From contig NC_092027.1 of the NCBI RefSeq assembly GCF_042242105.1, positions 8,955,221 through 9,019,220 of the forward strand: a stretch of 64,000 nt of DNA, read 5' to 3'. Origin of the DNA: Pempheris klunzingeri. Its lineage: Eukaryota; Chordata; Actinopteri; Acropomatiformes; Pempheridae. The notes under the pieces were generated by a model, which was not told the DNA's origin, did not search any database, and was given only the letters and a program-made list of their open reading frames with translations. Every line of letters begins with the position of its first letter. Positions within the stretch are counted from its first letter, which is position 1. Both the position numbers and the translations under genes were made by a program. This document shows, piece by piece, positions 43,301 to 55,827 of this stretch.

Positions 43301-46300
43301 AAAGTTATTTTCATTAGATCAATTTAACCTGGAGATTGACTGCATTATGAAATGAGTTTGTATGGAAACATGGCATATGAGATATATGAAAAAAAAACAG
43401 GGGTACAATTTAAACTCTTAGTAGAAGTAAAAATAAAGCGTTCCCTGAGCTGCATGGACAGGCCCAGTGGAGAAGCATTTAAAAGTTTGTGGAGGCAGAT
43501 ATTTATTGCACTTTAATTGCACAGCGCATATACAAAGCCTGATCACAATATGAATACATTATGAGTGTGATTTTGCACGTCTGTGCAGCAGAGAGCAAAT
43601 ATGGATTCGAAGAACGCAGAAGAAGTATTAAGATGAAAGGATAGCAGTAAAATCTGTTTACTTAGAAGAACACACTCACATGTTTCTCTTCCTCATTGCA
43701 CACGTTTTCACACTTAAGCCTTTTTTTTATGTCATTATGTGACTATGACAATTAAATTTCACGTTGGAACATGACCACATGTACAGAACATTTAGCCTGT
43801 AATGACACCTATTAAGCACTTTTTGTAGTGTCGTCTCTTTCATCCATAACCACTTGTTGGCACTGTTTTCATGGTGCTGTACGGTTCACTCCTACCTTTT
43901 GAGGTAATAAGGCACAAGACTCTTCTTGCATGCTGCCGCGGCTGTTTTTACTCACGTAAAATGCAACAGAGGGATTAATTTGCATAAAGAGAGTACCAAA
44001 ACCTACCAACAATTTACTTTTATGAAAAGGCAATTTATCATCTGTAACCGAGTTCTACTGTTGTGGTTATTTTGAAGCTCTTTGGACGAGTGTCAGTCAC
44101 AAGTCTGAAATGTAAACATGTCTATGGAGTGGCTTCCAAATAAAAGAAAACTGTGTTTTTGTGTACAGTAAGTATTTCCCAGGGGCCAGGGCGTGCCTGT
44201 TCCACAATCCTCTCTTCTCAGGAGAAGCCCTCGGGCGGTCGCTTCCTCAGATCACAGAGAGAAATGTCGGCTTGCCTGTCAGTGCATTGGCTCTGATGGT
44301 TTTCAGGCACTGCAATTACATACAAAGACCTGCCATTCAAGCTAAACCATTGAGCCTGTATTTGACTTGCAAAGTAGAGGACTGGTTGCTTACGTAAGTA
44401 CCCAAATGTGCTACCCACATGTGATAAGATGGGTTACCCTTCTTTATTCTCAAACCATAGATTACGGTGCTGTATGTGTTTGGACATGACTTATAGTAAG
44501 CATGTTCTCACACACACATTCTAAAACTATAAACTGCTTCTACCCATTCGTACACAGGTTTATTGTACGTATCCCTGCATATATACACACACATTAAAGC
44601 TGATTAGTAACATTTTGATTTTAAACAGTTACAGGATACAATTTTTTTGTTTCGCTTGCATTGAACAGATGAACAGAGATCAGAAAAACAATATTGTTGC
44701 CATTCAGCACATGTTTTGTGATTGATCATGATCTGCAGGCAGCAGGCATCACAGGACTGATAATTGCCTAATATCGTCAAATGTTAGAACTTCTGGGCCT
44801 CTGTGCAGAGTGTTGCTGCTGAGCCAAGTTGTCACATAGAGCTGTAACATTCAGCCACACTGCTGATGAATTCCTCTCTCAATTTAATGTGGCCTGATGA
44901 CTGCACTACTTTGGTGTTACTTGGACGCCAGGTACAGTTACGGCCTTTTCCCAGGAGAGCAGGAGTGGTTGAATCAATGAAGGCTGTCTAATGGTCCTAG
45001 CTATCAAGCGTGAAACAAAATCCATAAGGCACAATTTCAAAATGTATTATCCTGGATGGGATACTTTCTACGTTCTCTGGGTTATTTTGCTCAGGTATGA
45101 TTGTGTTTTGATTGACATTTTTTGATTGAAAGTGCTTCTAAGGTTTAAACAGCAGGTTCACAGGTGGGCCACTAAATCATGTGCTTCCTGAAGTTGTTAT
45201 TGCCATATTTTCTTCACACTTGAAGCTGACAACAGTCTGTGGTATGCAGAGAACGTATCAGTGCCTCTTTATCATTCCTGCACTGTATCCACTGGTGTCA
45301 TTACCACAGACAGCAATTGCAGGTGTGTAAAGTAGCCTTATTAAGTGCACAGTTGGTAAACTGTGAGAGCAGCGTCGCTGTGTTGTATGGCAAGATGTTT
45401 CTGCAGTTTGCAAGGTGCCATCAGCCAAACAAGGTGGCATTAACACGTGATGTTACAGTGCAAGTATGTAAAGGTTGTGATCACAAAATATTATGCAAGA
45501 GATGAAACTAATGATCAGAAAGCAAAACATTTGTGACATTCTTTAGCGTGACAGGGGAGCACATCTGTTTCTCCTGCAATTTATGGACCATGAGCATCAG
45601 CTGGCTGTGAAACTTGTAAAAATACCTCTCTGACCGAAAATACAAAGGCGGTTGTGGAAAACACATTCTTATGAGTGAAGTTTCAGCTTCCATCAGTGAA
45701 TATTAGCTGTAAACACCTTACAGCACTACAGCCGTATTCTATAGAAGAAAACCATGGGTCGTTGTAGTCACTTAAATTTTTGTCTCAGGTTTAGCCTGTA
45801 TTCATTGGGTATGTATTAGTATTTTGTATTAGTAAGTTATCATAATAATAGTTTGGATGTTTCACTGAGGATTCCCAACTAAGTTTAAAGACCGAGACTG
45901 AAAACAGCGTCAACAAATAGGAGGATAATTGCAGTCCAAAACTCTTACAGAACATTTTGTTTATGTTTCTTTATGCTTTTGACTATTAAATCATGTGCCA
46001 GTTGTGCAGCTTGGCTTTTGGTTAGATCACTATCTAATTTACTCTGCAGCTGACACCCACACAAAGTTTAATCAAGGCCACTGATGACGGCGCCCACAGC
46101 AGCAGCCCAAAGCAAGAAGAGTTTTCACAGGTATACGCCCTGATTAATGACTGATATCGTCAATTCTGTCTTCAGTCTCTTGTTACTGTCGGGTACGGTG
46201 TGTTTTATATAAGCTGTGGTACATACACACATGCATGCATACACACACATACGTAACGCCTCAGTGAAACTAGGATTAAGCATAATTTAGGTTGCTGATA

Positions 46301-49300
46301 AGACAATCAACTATGTTACATAACTCACCTTTACCTGGACTTTTATCTTCCATCTGAAATGGAGATAGTTTGTCAAAGGGCCAAACGGTTTGTTTTCTTT
46401 GCACATTCAAACAAAAAGCAGCACATTTTGTGTGGAGCCATACCTGCACTTACTTAAATGGGTGTTGCCAGAAAGGATTATGTATAGTCAAAGCAAGTAT
46501 ATTTGCCTTGGGGAAAGGTCGTACTTTGTTATGCAAGGAACATCCATCAAGAAAGGTCAGTTGAGTTTAAAGTGCACTGTTTTGTCTCACAGCTGAAGAG
46601 ATTTTGTCTTACAATTTTAGAAATTAGTTTTACAATTTGAAAAGTTATGTACGCTGTCAATGCCTACATTAGCCCGTTTGTACTGGAAGCTCACAACATG
46701 AATCACTGGATTTTGATGTGAACTTCTGACTAAACAGCTTTAGTCATGCAATTCCACTAAAAGCCTACACGGACTAACAGGGTTGTCTCCGTGTTATCAG
46801 GAAAATCATCAACTGAGCAATAACAAGTAATAGAGGAGACGCTGGCACTCTACCCAAAACACCTTGTGATCAACAACAAAAAAATGAAGGAGCAAGAAGT
46901 CAGGATTCAAACAAAAGTGAAAGTTGAAGGTCAACTGTATGGCAATTACAAGCCATGAATGAGTCGAGTGACTCTGGAGGAAACAATCTGCATTACTGAG
47001 ACTAAGGCTGGAGAAACAGCATAGAAGGGTACTAGAAAAAAAAACTGGAAACAACAAGCATCTCCAATGTCACACTCGCTAACACACACCAACAGAATAG
47101 AATACCAGAAAATAGACCAGAATACTCATACCTACTGAATAAAGAATAAAAGAATAGATATCCCCAGATTAAAATAGGCTAAAATACACATACCTACAGA
47201 AAAGAATAGAAAAGTACACATGCCTTATGACTAAAATAGAAGACAGAAAAATAGAACAAGCATCCAATCCCATAAGTAAGCCAGACCATCTGTATTTATT
47301 TTTGTATTGCTATCCAAACTGTAAATACTAAAGTTAAGTAAAGTTGTGAAAAATGCATGACAGACGATTCTCACATGAGAGTGACTCAGACGTTTTGAGT
47401 GTTGGTATTTTTGGCCCCTGCTGGACTGGACTGGTGTCACTGGAGTTTTGTGGTGCCCTGAGGATGCAATGGAATGTTTCCTCAGCGACGGTTGCTAGGC
47501 TTCACTGTCTCAGGCATCCACGGAGGAACCTCAGTGTGGGGAAGTTTTATGGCGTAAAGTACGCCTTTCTCTCCCTGCTCCACCCTCTCTCACGCCGATG
47601 ACTTTCATGTTGAGCTCTTCTCCTTCCTCTTCATTGGTTGTTTTTCCTCATAATCTCCACAGCTTCATTTAGTCATCTAGTTCCTCTTATGTTCTCGTGT
47701 TTCATTTCAGGACCGATGCAGGCGCCTTAGACTCACTCTGCAAGGCCAGGATCAGTCAGGCTGCACCTCAGTGCGGCACAGCAACAAGGTACAAAATCAA
47801 AGAGGAAAACGGCTTTTACATGTGGAAAGAAAGTATATTTTGGGGCATTTAGTGAACTTTTCTTTGGCTGATTGTAGGAGAGCAGCATAGCAGTAGTCCT
47901 GCCACAGAAACCTAAGGAGCAGGAAGGAGCACTCGAACTCATCACTCCCACAGACGAAAAGGTTGAAGTCATTAAGGTATGTCAGCTTGTTTTGGTGTAA
48001 CTGTGTTTGTTTATAGTTGAATCCATGTGCAAGCAGGTCCAGCCTTCAAGCCAGTATTATCTATCACTGTCCCAACATTATGTTATCCAGGTTTTCCTTG
48101 AAGCCCGTCCAGACACAGGGGAGAGTGTCAGGATGCTGACTGACGAGGTGTCACAGATTCAGGAGGTCAGTGTGTGACAGACAGAGCCGAGCATCACTTC
48201 CTGCCAGTGGTGAACATTCTATTAGAATAATGTTAAGTCGCAGTAGTGTTTCTGCATAACACACCTTTTTCAATGCATGATGGGTTTTTGTACACAGGTG
48301 AGGTACTGTCTGAAGACTCTGAGGGAGCAGATGGCAGCCAGGCAGAACAGTAACAACAACAAGGTACATACCCTCCGCGTCAAAGTCAAAAATGTTTTTC
48401 TGAACGGGGTCTCAGTTCTTCAGACAAAACAAGTAACTGGAAAAAGTCGCCTTGGGCTTTGTGGAATTGTGATCAACATTTTTTTTTTTTATTTTGTTTA
48501 CCAAACAGTAATTTAATAAATGTTAATGTAATGTATTCATGTAAATGTAAATACTTGCTTAAGGGTCCAATATTATGCAAAATGCATTTTTTAATGTCTT
48601 TCCAACATAATTATGTGTCCCCAGTGTGCCTACAGACTAAAACTATGAGGAAAAAACATCCTCTTAGCATCAACCTTCATCAGTTTTAGTGTCCCCTGGA
48701 AATATTTGTTGTGGTGAAACTCTGATTGTAGTAAATAAGTTAGCAAAACTTAATTTATAGAGCATTTTTCAAAACTACGGTAACAAAGTGCTTCACAGTT
48801 AGAATAATAATAATAATTTGAACAGGAAAAGCAACGTAACAGCACCAGGAACAATCAGGGCCTCTGTGGAGTCTTATAGTAATTGTGCAGCAACATTTTT
48901 AACTAAATGTAGACGTGCTACAGTAGAGCTTCTTGACTTAGATAAGATTACAAAACATTACAATAGTAGCTGTGTAGAGCTTGGAGTGTCAACAAACTGA
49001 TGAAGATCCTTCCCTCCTTCTGCTTGTGTCCTCTTTAGTTGCATTGCAGTGATCTCTCTCTGCCCCTCCGAGATGTATTTTTACATCTCATGAGTAAAAT
49101 GAGAAGTAAGGCACTAACTCCACTAATCATCTGCTTCTTTCTTCTTCAGTATCCAGCCAATGGCTTCAGAGTCAACATGCCCAGCAGCCAACCAGCTGTC
49201 ACCAATGGCAGCACTGTTCTCATTGACTCAGACGCTCATGTAAGCTAATCACAATTCAGCCATCCCTAAGATCTACACAAGAGTGTTTTCTGTGGCTTTT

Positions 49301-52300
49301 ATGATCTGATTATTCATCAGTTTAATATGAATGAACCACGGGAAACGGCAGAAGCCTATTTCAGCCGAAACTAGTATGAATCCATTCAAATTTGTGTTTA
49401 AATGACAGGCATAACATTCAGAATGAAAAAAATGTCTGGCACTCCAGCTGTTTCCCACTCACGCCAGCCAACTGCCTGCTGTTTTGAAGAAAACGGTGCC
49501 AGGCTCTCTGAGGCCGATGACAAAGCCCACCACACACACAGCTCCCTTTCTTAGACTAATGGAGCACACTGCTCACACTGCTCACACACACACACACACA
49601 CATACTATTGTATATCCCATGCATTATTCTAGACTCAGCACATCATAACATCTCCTGTAATACAACACTACCAAGGAAGTAGTGTGAGAGCAGGGAGGTA
49701 TTGTGGCTGTCCATACCCAGTGACCTGTGTGTGTGGTAAGTAGGTAAGCTAGGGTCAATTTACACTGCCCTCCATTCTAAGTGGTGTCAGATTATACAGC
49801 GATGCAAAGCGCAGTGTTTGTCTAAAATCTTGTTTGCTCAGACGAGACTAAAAACAACCTTTAAACCATGTAGCAAACAAAGCCTGTCAGCAGCCTCTCT
49901 TATCTGCTTGTTAGCTCCTGCCTTTGCCCTCCTGTTCAAGTAGTTTGCCAGATTAAGCCTAATTGAGCACGTGACTTTATGTCTGGCTGCAGTCTCAGGT
50001 CGTGGATAATCAGGAGGAGAGCGTGAGGCTCAGGGAGGCGACCAAGCGTCTGTACGCGCAGCTGAAGGAGATGGAGAAGAGGCATCAGGAGGAGAGGGAG
50101 AGTCTTCAGGTCTGTCTCACGAGACGAGTAACATGACACGATTTCCTGTCTGCAGCTGTGACTCACTCCTCTGCCGCTTTCTTCTTTCTTTAATCATCCT
50201 CATTATCTGTCAGTCTTATATTTGGAATTCAGCTCTCATCCTGTGATCCTTCACTGTTTGTGTCTTTGCTCTACAACACATTCATCCATCAGGGCATGTA
50301 GGGACACAGCACATAGACTTACACAGGCTGGTCTGTCATGGTCTATCCTTATGGTCCGGTACATAAACTGTCTTTATTGTGTTAGTGACACCAACACAGT
50401 TCTATTTATGTAACAGGCAGGGACATAGACCTGTTTTACGTACTCTACTCTGGTTTGAACTTTAACTGGTCATTTTATTCATCTTAATTGTAAGTCATCA
50501 GCAAAGAAATTTAGGTTGTGATTCGGACAAGATTAAGCAACTTGGACAACATAAAAAAGAAACGGAGCAACTATTACAACACAAACTTTGCAGTTTTTAA
50601 CACACACTGTATATTTGTGTCCCCATATTTGGGAACTTTAAATCCCTACTTTAAAGGTTAAATATCAGTTTCAGATTTCAAAAAGGCATCCAAACACACA
50701 ATCAGTCAGACAATCAGAGAGGTTTTAAACAAATCTCCAGGTTAACCAGAAGAAATAACAAAGGTGAATAGAAAAATGAGTAGCCAAACTATCTGTTGTG
50801 AATAATATACAGACTTGCCTTAATTTAACTTTTAGTACTGTTCTTTTGTGTGAGTGTGAGCGTGTTCAAATTGCACTTGACTGACAGCTCCCTCACCTGT
50901 CTTTTGGTTTTGTTGGACCTGCTAAGACATTGCATAATTCCCTGCAAAGCCTCAAACATCTCTGAGCAGAGGTCAAATCTGCCATCTGTGTGTGAAGAGC
51001 CCTTCATAGTGCATCCATCACTATGTACTCAGTACTTAGTTCCTCCTCTGTGGCTCCTCTGACAGGCAGAGTCAGATGAGTATCGTGTTCGTCTGGCCGA
51101 CCAGTCCGAGCGGCTGCAGAAGGCGGAGGAGCAGTCAGAGGAGAGGGGTCAGCAGGTGGAGGAGCTGCAGAGGCTGCTGGGAAGCATGGAGATCGAGAGC
51201 AGCATCCTCAAGGACAAGATGGCAGCAGGGGAGGCAGAGCTGCTGCAGCTTAAAGCAGGCAGGGAGGAGGGGGGAGAGAAGGAGCAGAGGTGAGATGAAA
51301 AACACAGTGATGAGCCAAAGTACAATCAGCAGCCAAGTTGTTTTTTTGTTTGCTTTTAACAAGCCAAGTCATGACGGAAAACTCCTCAGTATACTGTACC
51401 CAATCATATTCATTGTTTCAGTGTTGCTTTTAGATCCCCTGCAAATATGAGAGAATTCATCCACTTTTATATTACTACTATAATACTTTTTATAACCTCT
51501 AATATGAACAGATAATAGAATAGATCCAGAAATATCATATAACAACTTGCTTCCCAGGGATTAAAGTACAAATCATACAAATAACATGACCGCCTCTAGT
51601 CAAAATGACAAAATAACTTCATAGTTCATAGGTTTCATAGTATGTTTGCGTGTTTTCAGATGTGCAGAGCTGGAGAAGGAGGTGGCCCTCCTGAAAGAAA
51701 AGATTCATCATCTTGACGACATGTTAAAGAGTCAGCAAAGGAAAGTCCGCCACATGATCGAACAGGTACGGTATTTATGAACAAGCAGGCTGACTGGCAG
51801 TGCAAAGTGCACACACACACACACACACACAGATACACTCACAGATGTAATGCAAGTGATCTCTCTAGTGCCCGCAAATGCACAGGAAGCCATTGATAAG
51901 GAAATTAGATTTTGAGGAGGCAGAAAAAAGCGTAATTGATTTAATGGAGTGGAGCCAAGAGGAAACGCGTGTTGAAACAAAACTCACTTGTCATAAATAA
52001 GTGATGCAGCATCTGCTCCTGTTGGAAAAGTGAGCTGTGTCTCTCCTGAGCGTCTCACGTTTGTTTGTTTGTTTGTTTGTTTGTTTGTTTGTGTTGTCAA
52101 TAACACAGCTGCAGAACTCCCGGACGGTGATCCAAGAGAGAGATCGAGTCATCATGGATCTGGAGGAGAAGGTGGCTTTCCTGGAGGCAGAGGTCAGGGG
52201 CCTTCTGACATTAGTGGATAGTACATTATTTGTGTTTTTAGTCGTCCTTTCTGTGCTAAAGCTAAAAGCGCCACACTTTTCCTGCCAATTAAATGTGAAT

Positions 52301-52659
52301 GTCTCATCCTTCTGCTGTGTGACTCTTAAATGTCTTTAATCCCTTTCTGTCTGCAGAACAGAGAAATGCATGACCACATGGAATACTTCCTGTCAGGCCA
52401 GGACCCTCTGCCTCTGACATCCACTGAGAACAAGCCAGAGGTTGTTTACAGGTGAGCAATCATGCAAATTTCCATTTCCATTACAAAGATGCTAATTTCA
52501 TCCTTCTGAGAATCATTTTATAGTCAAATGTCCAAGTGAAACTGTTATCGTTCGTTTTTTGATAACTATTTTCTCTGTCTGTACAGTAAAACACTCACAC
52601 CGATGACACAGACCGACAAGGCCCTCCCATTCATCAAAGTCATTGAGATCAAGTCCTGA
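37333..52659 (+). CDS. tuft1: Tuftelin 1 (13 coding exons)
   Basis: Exons 37333..37389, 46050..46130, 47711..47788, 47878..47976, 48091..48165, 48298..48363, 49150..49239, 49993..50109, 51066..51289, 51660..51765, 52109..52192, 52357..52451, 52587..52659; 414 residues (human 390). Tuftelin was named from enamel, but is widely expressed and associates with keratin/desmosome structures and TFIP11. Strong family marks: RLRLTLQGQ in exon 3; the C-terminal coiled coil EKEVALLKEKIHHLDDMLKS with QQRKVRHMIEQLQNS; EKVAFLEAENREMHDHMEYF; and the ending ALPFIKVIEIKS. Exons 8-12 form a heptad coiled coil. Exon 1 (MSGGVTRTVENGEENNRAN, strong donor GTGAGT) and exon 2 (LTPTQSLIKATDDG) are placed by phase and splice signals only, because the tuftelin N-terminus is poorly conserved; the first intron is 8.66 kb. 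Neighbour cgn matches the human order. Teleost copy (a/b) unresolved. Confidence 0.87.
39490..39740 (+). mobile_element. Degenerate teleost MITE-like repeat, copy B
   Basis: Contains TTTTGGATTTTGAACTGTTG, GTTTGACAAGACATGCAAGT, CTATTGATTATTTTCATTAA and GACTAATCATTGCAGCTG, the same family as 14811-15125 in opposite orientation; inside tuft1 intron 1. Confidence 0.55.
42040..42318 (+). mobile_element. Degenerate teleost MITE-like repeat, copy C
   Basis: Contains CAAGCAAAATGCCACAAATT, GGGTTTTAGACTGTGGGTCA, CTTGCATTTTATAGATAATC and GATAATGAAAATAGTCATTA, same orientation as the copy at 39490-39740; inside tuft1 intron 1. Confidence 0.55.
42430..42482. mobile_element. LINE 3'-end remnant
   Basis: ACTTCTTTATTTGATCCCCC followed by ATAGGGGGACATTTT resembles the 3' tail of teleost LINEs (TTTATTGATCCCC..GGGG type). 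A shorter similar phrase, CTATTGATCCCCAGGG, occurs near 36482. Confidence 0.4.
42959..43170 (+). mobile_element. Degenerate copy of a common percomorph repeat
   Basis: TTTCGATCACTCAAAGGGCT, ACATTCACATTCACTCATTC, then ACATGCGGACTGAAGGAGCC, GGGGATCGCCCGGGGATCTG and CTACCTCTGAGCCACAG resemble a widespread repeat with the conserved GAGCCGGGGATCGAAC / CTACCTCCTGAGCCACAG motif. It is not an intact tRNA or SINE promoter. Confidence 0.55.
47085..47245. repeat. A-rich quasi-tandem repeat
   Basis: Two imperfect units of roughly 65 bases, marked by ATACTCATACCTACTGAATA and ATACACATACCTACAGAAAA plus repeated AGAATAGA words. Lies in tuft1 intron 2. Confidence 0.5.
48745..48802. mobile_element. LINE 3'-tail-like fragment
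   Basis: AATTTATAGAGCATTTTTCA and AACAAAGTGCTTCACAGTTA match the tail of a teleost LINE family, followed by an (ATA)n run. Lies in tuft1 intron 6. Confidence 0.4.
52060..52092. repeat. (GTTT)8 next to tuft1 exon 11
   Basis: Tetranucleotide repeat ending about 17 bases before the acceptor of exon 11 (52109); likely part of its pyrimidine tract. Other simple tracts nearby are (CA)n at about 49582-49602 and 51811-51831. Confidence 0.85.
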
Positions 52660-53860
52660 ATGGAGTGTCAACCAAAGGAATAATGAGAAGTAAAAATACA
52701 GTGTAAATATATATTTAACCACCTATCAGTATACTAAAAGTAGGCCTGTAGTAATCAAACCAGACAGGCTTAACTGAACTCATGGTGACAAAGCACATTG
52801 GTCTTTTGTTTGTACCTCACAGTTACTTTTGAGGCTGTTCCACAAACCTTCACTGGCTCTCTGAGTGTCAACCACAATCTAAAAACAGGAGAGCAAACAG
52901 GGTTTTGATGGCAGGAGGAATCCTTAAAAAAGGAAATGAGGGAGAGGCCGTGCAAATCAAAGAATGTTACTGAACTTCTTAGATATACATAGGCAAAGAT
53001 CTGTGCAGTAGCATGCTTTGAAGACAAGCCTTCCACATGCAGTGGCAGTAGGGAAGAGTTCAATAAAGTTCCCTGAGTTGTTAAGTTTCCCACCTCCACT
53101 TCCTTCTCATGCAGAATCTGAAATAAGCTGTTCACAGGTCAATGTAAATAGGTAGGTCGACACATACACTTTGACTAATGTACAAATTATCACATTGTGG
53201 TGAGTGTTTTCAGCACTTTCAGCCTACTCGACCACAATCCTGAGCAGCAGGGTTCAAGATCAGACTCCTCTGTGCTTCGCACCTCATTGCCAATGGCAGG
53301 AATGCAGTTAGCTATGATTTATGTTTAACTTAAATGTATTTCTCTGATGTCAGATTGGGTTGAATATGAGTGATAATGCTGTTTTATAAATTAGAACTTT
53401 GACCTTTTTAGTTATGCTGGAAAATAGAAGCTGCCTGTAGACAGAGACTAGTTGATGTCAAATTTTTATTCTTATCTGCGCTGCCTCAACACTCTTATTA
53501 TCTATCCTGTTATGTGCTGAGTGAACAGTTACATACTTAATAACAATAACTCCGAGATGATAAACTTGCTTATTTACATAACTATGCATTGTTTATATGG
53601 ACCTTCTGTAAAATACTTTCTGTTGCAATCCAGGATGAACATTTTTATAAGTCATAATTTACTGTGAACATTGTAGATACATTGAAGCATGGTCTATCAT
53701 TTTTATTCTAGACTTTATTAAATTTTATTTCAATTTAATGTAATACCTGGTTAACTCATTTGTCGTACTTGTGAAGTTTTAATGTCAGGCTTGTTTCATC
53801 TTTGCTCCATGACCTGTTAGTGCCACCTAGTGGAGATATTAAAGACACTGAAAATGAAGA
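52660..53860 (+). other. tuft1: tuft1 3'UTR with candidate poly(A) signal
   Basis: About 1.2 kb after the TGA, AT-rich, no conserved ORF. ATTAAA at 53838-53843 is the most distal signal before the convergent C1orf43 transcript; earlier variants near 53715 are possible. Confidence 0.5.
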
Positions 53861-54247
53861 AGTGGGTTGTCAGGCTTTTATCTCAAACCACATAGGTATA
53901 CAACCTCACATAAATAGAAATGAAACGATATCAATTCAAATAAGTTAGCATCATCATCATATAAATATCTTACACCTGTACAAACACACAGTAAATCAAA
54001 AAGGTACACTCATATTTACATTTGGACTTTGTGAAAAAAATAAAATCCAGGTGATTTGCCATTTACTTTGCCATTTTTACAAAAATTATTGAAAAACCTT
54101 GCCAGGTTGGCTACAATCTTATTTGTCCTCTAAACACACTCCTCAGGTCCAAAATGAGAACAAAGGCCTTGGTGTGACATGTGCGCATAAGGGTTTCAGC
54201 CAATGAGAGAAAATCTTGTGAGATCTTAACTGTTATAAAATGAGACA

Positions 54248-54253
54248 TTTATT
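54248..54253 (-). terminator. Poly(A) signal of the C1orf43 homologue
   Basis: AATAAA on the minus strand, about 90 bases after the stop at 54342. The opposing tuft1 signal is only about 0.4 kb away. Confidence 0.6.
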
Positions 54254-54341
54254 TTTCTGCATATTTCTTCAGCTTTTTGTTTTGTTAGACTGTGTAACCG
54301 TTGTGCACACATGCTCACACACCATACAAACAAGCAGTCTC

Positions 54342-55827
54342 TCACAGCGTGCTCTCCAGAGTGTTATAGTTGTCTTTGAAACTTTTGAGCTCCAGAAAGT
54401 GTTTGGGCCTCTTGCTGCGCTGGCCGGTGGAGGGCAGGTAGGTGACCTGGATGGTGGAGGGAGTGCTCCGGACAGGAGAGCCTGTCAGGTCCTTGGCTGC
54501 GGACTGGTGATGCTGGTCCAGGCTGGTGGTGCTGGAATAGGCCTTCACCCTGAGGGAGGTGAGAGGAAAGAGAGGCAAAGAAAAGGGGGATCACTACGCA
54601 AAATGGATGGCATTGCATAAATATTAAACCTAGTACACCTCCTAACATTCCTTATTCAGCTGATCATACTGTATATTAACATGTACTTTTAACAGCACTT
54701 ACACATCTGCCAGTTCGCTGAGAGCTTGCAGGTATTCAAGAAACTCTGCTTCCCCAAACACCTGAAACAAAGAGTTGAAATCAAAACTGTTGATACAAAT
54801 ATGTTGTACTCTCTTTTCATCACCCATCAGTCACACACAGAAACACTTGCACCCACCCCAGTCCCATGGCGAGCACTGTCGTAGCCTTCAAGCAAACGGT
54901 CGATGAGTGCGCTGCGGCTGCTCTTGATCAGAGAGTGGGAATTGCGCAGCTCCAGCAGCCAGCTCCTGAAGTTGCGTCCAGTGAACGCACTGGGACAGCG
55001 GCTTATTTCCTGCAGAGGAATACCTGAGATCCAAACAGGATGGATGAAAAAAAAGGTTAGAAAAGGTGAGTAACTGCCAAAAAAAAAAATGATTTAATGA
55101 ACACATAGGGCATAATATAGAATCACAAAAGCAACAGATGAAAGGCTGAACTGCTGCAACACATGCCCCTACCGAATCAAAAAGCTTGGACATCAAACTT
55201 TATCTCTCACCTGAGTCTCTGATGGCGTCCAGAGCTTTCATTCTGTACAGGTAATTGTAGCAACCTTTATAGAAATACAATCAGGTATTGAATAAGAACA
55301 ACAGGCACTTCAAAGATATTCAGGTGGAAACAAAATGAGCTGAAAAAGTGACTGACTAATCTGAGATCCCTGCTTCAGCCTGTCGTCTTCTTCTGAGAGG
55401 AGACGAGGCTCGAAACGGATCTCCTGGACCTTGGACAGCCTGGAGTCAATCTCCTCCCTCAAACCCTGTAAATGAAATGAAGAAAACACAGACAGCATGA
55501 ATGAACTCCTGCACCTAAAGCAGCAGCTGCACATTCAACCATTCTCTAAGAGGACACCCTCTTTACCTTAGGTGCATTGTGGCCAATTGGCGCATGGGGT
55601 CCTCGGCGGGATCTCATTGCAAAACGCATGATTTGTCTTTTGACGAAGATAAACAGCAGTACAAACACCTGCAAACAAGCCCAAACAGGATTTTAAATTC
55701 AGCACCACCATACGACCGTGTATCAGCTAACGATGGTTAGCAACCAACACTGTAGCTTACTTACCAAACTCCCATAGGCCATAACCAGGACAACATTAAC
55801 TCCTGATAAAGGCGACGACTCTGCCAT
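54342..55827 (-). CDS. C1orf43/NICE-3 homologue, small membrane protein, complete
   Basis: Exons complement(55765..55827, 55567..55668, 55357..55465, 55211..55264, 54857..55023, 54703..54761, 54342..54549); 253 residues, equal to the human protein as I recall it. A single N-terminal membrane segment spans about residues 9-29 (VNVVLVMAYGSLVFVLLFIF), followed by basic VKRQIMRFAMRSRRG. Other family blocks are GHNAPKGLREEID, CYNYLYRMKALDAIRDS, ALIDRLLEGYDSARHGTG, VFGEAEFLEYLQALSEL, IQVTYLPSTGQRSKR and the conserved C-terminus HFLELKSFKDNYNTLESTL. Human C1orf43 has been linked to Golgi and mitochondria and to phagocytosis; its biochemical role is unknown. ATG 55827 is the only start upstream of the membrane segment in this exon. 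It is divergent from ubap2l, as in human. Confidence 0.95.

Noticed and set aside
47353..47601. 82-codon ORF before tuft1 exon 3
   Set aside because: No similarity to tuftelin, and exon 2 joins exon 3 in frame without it.
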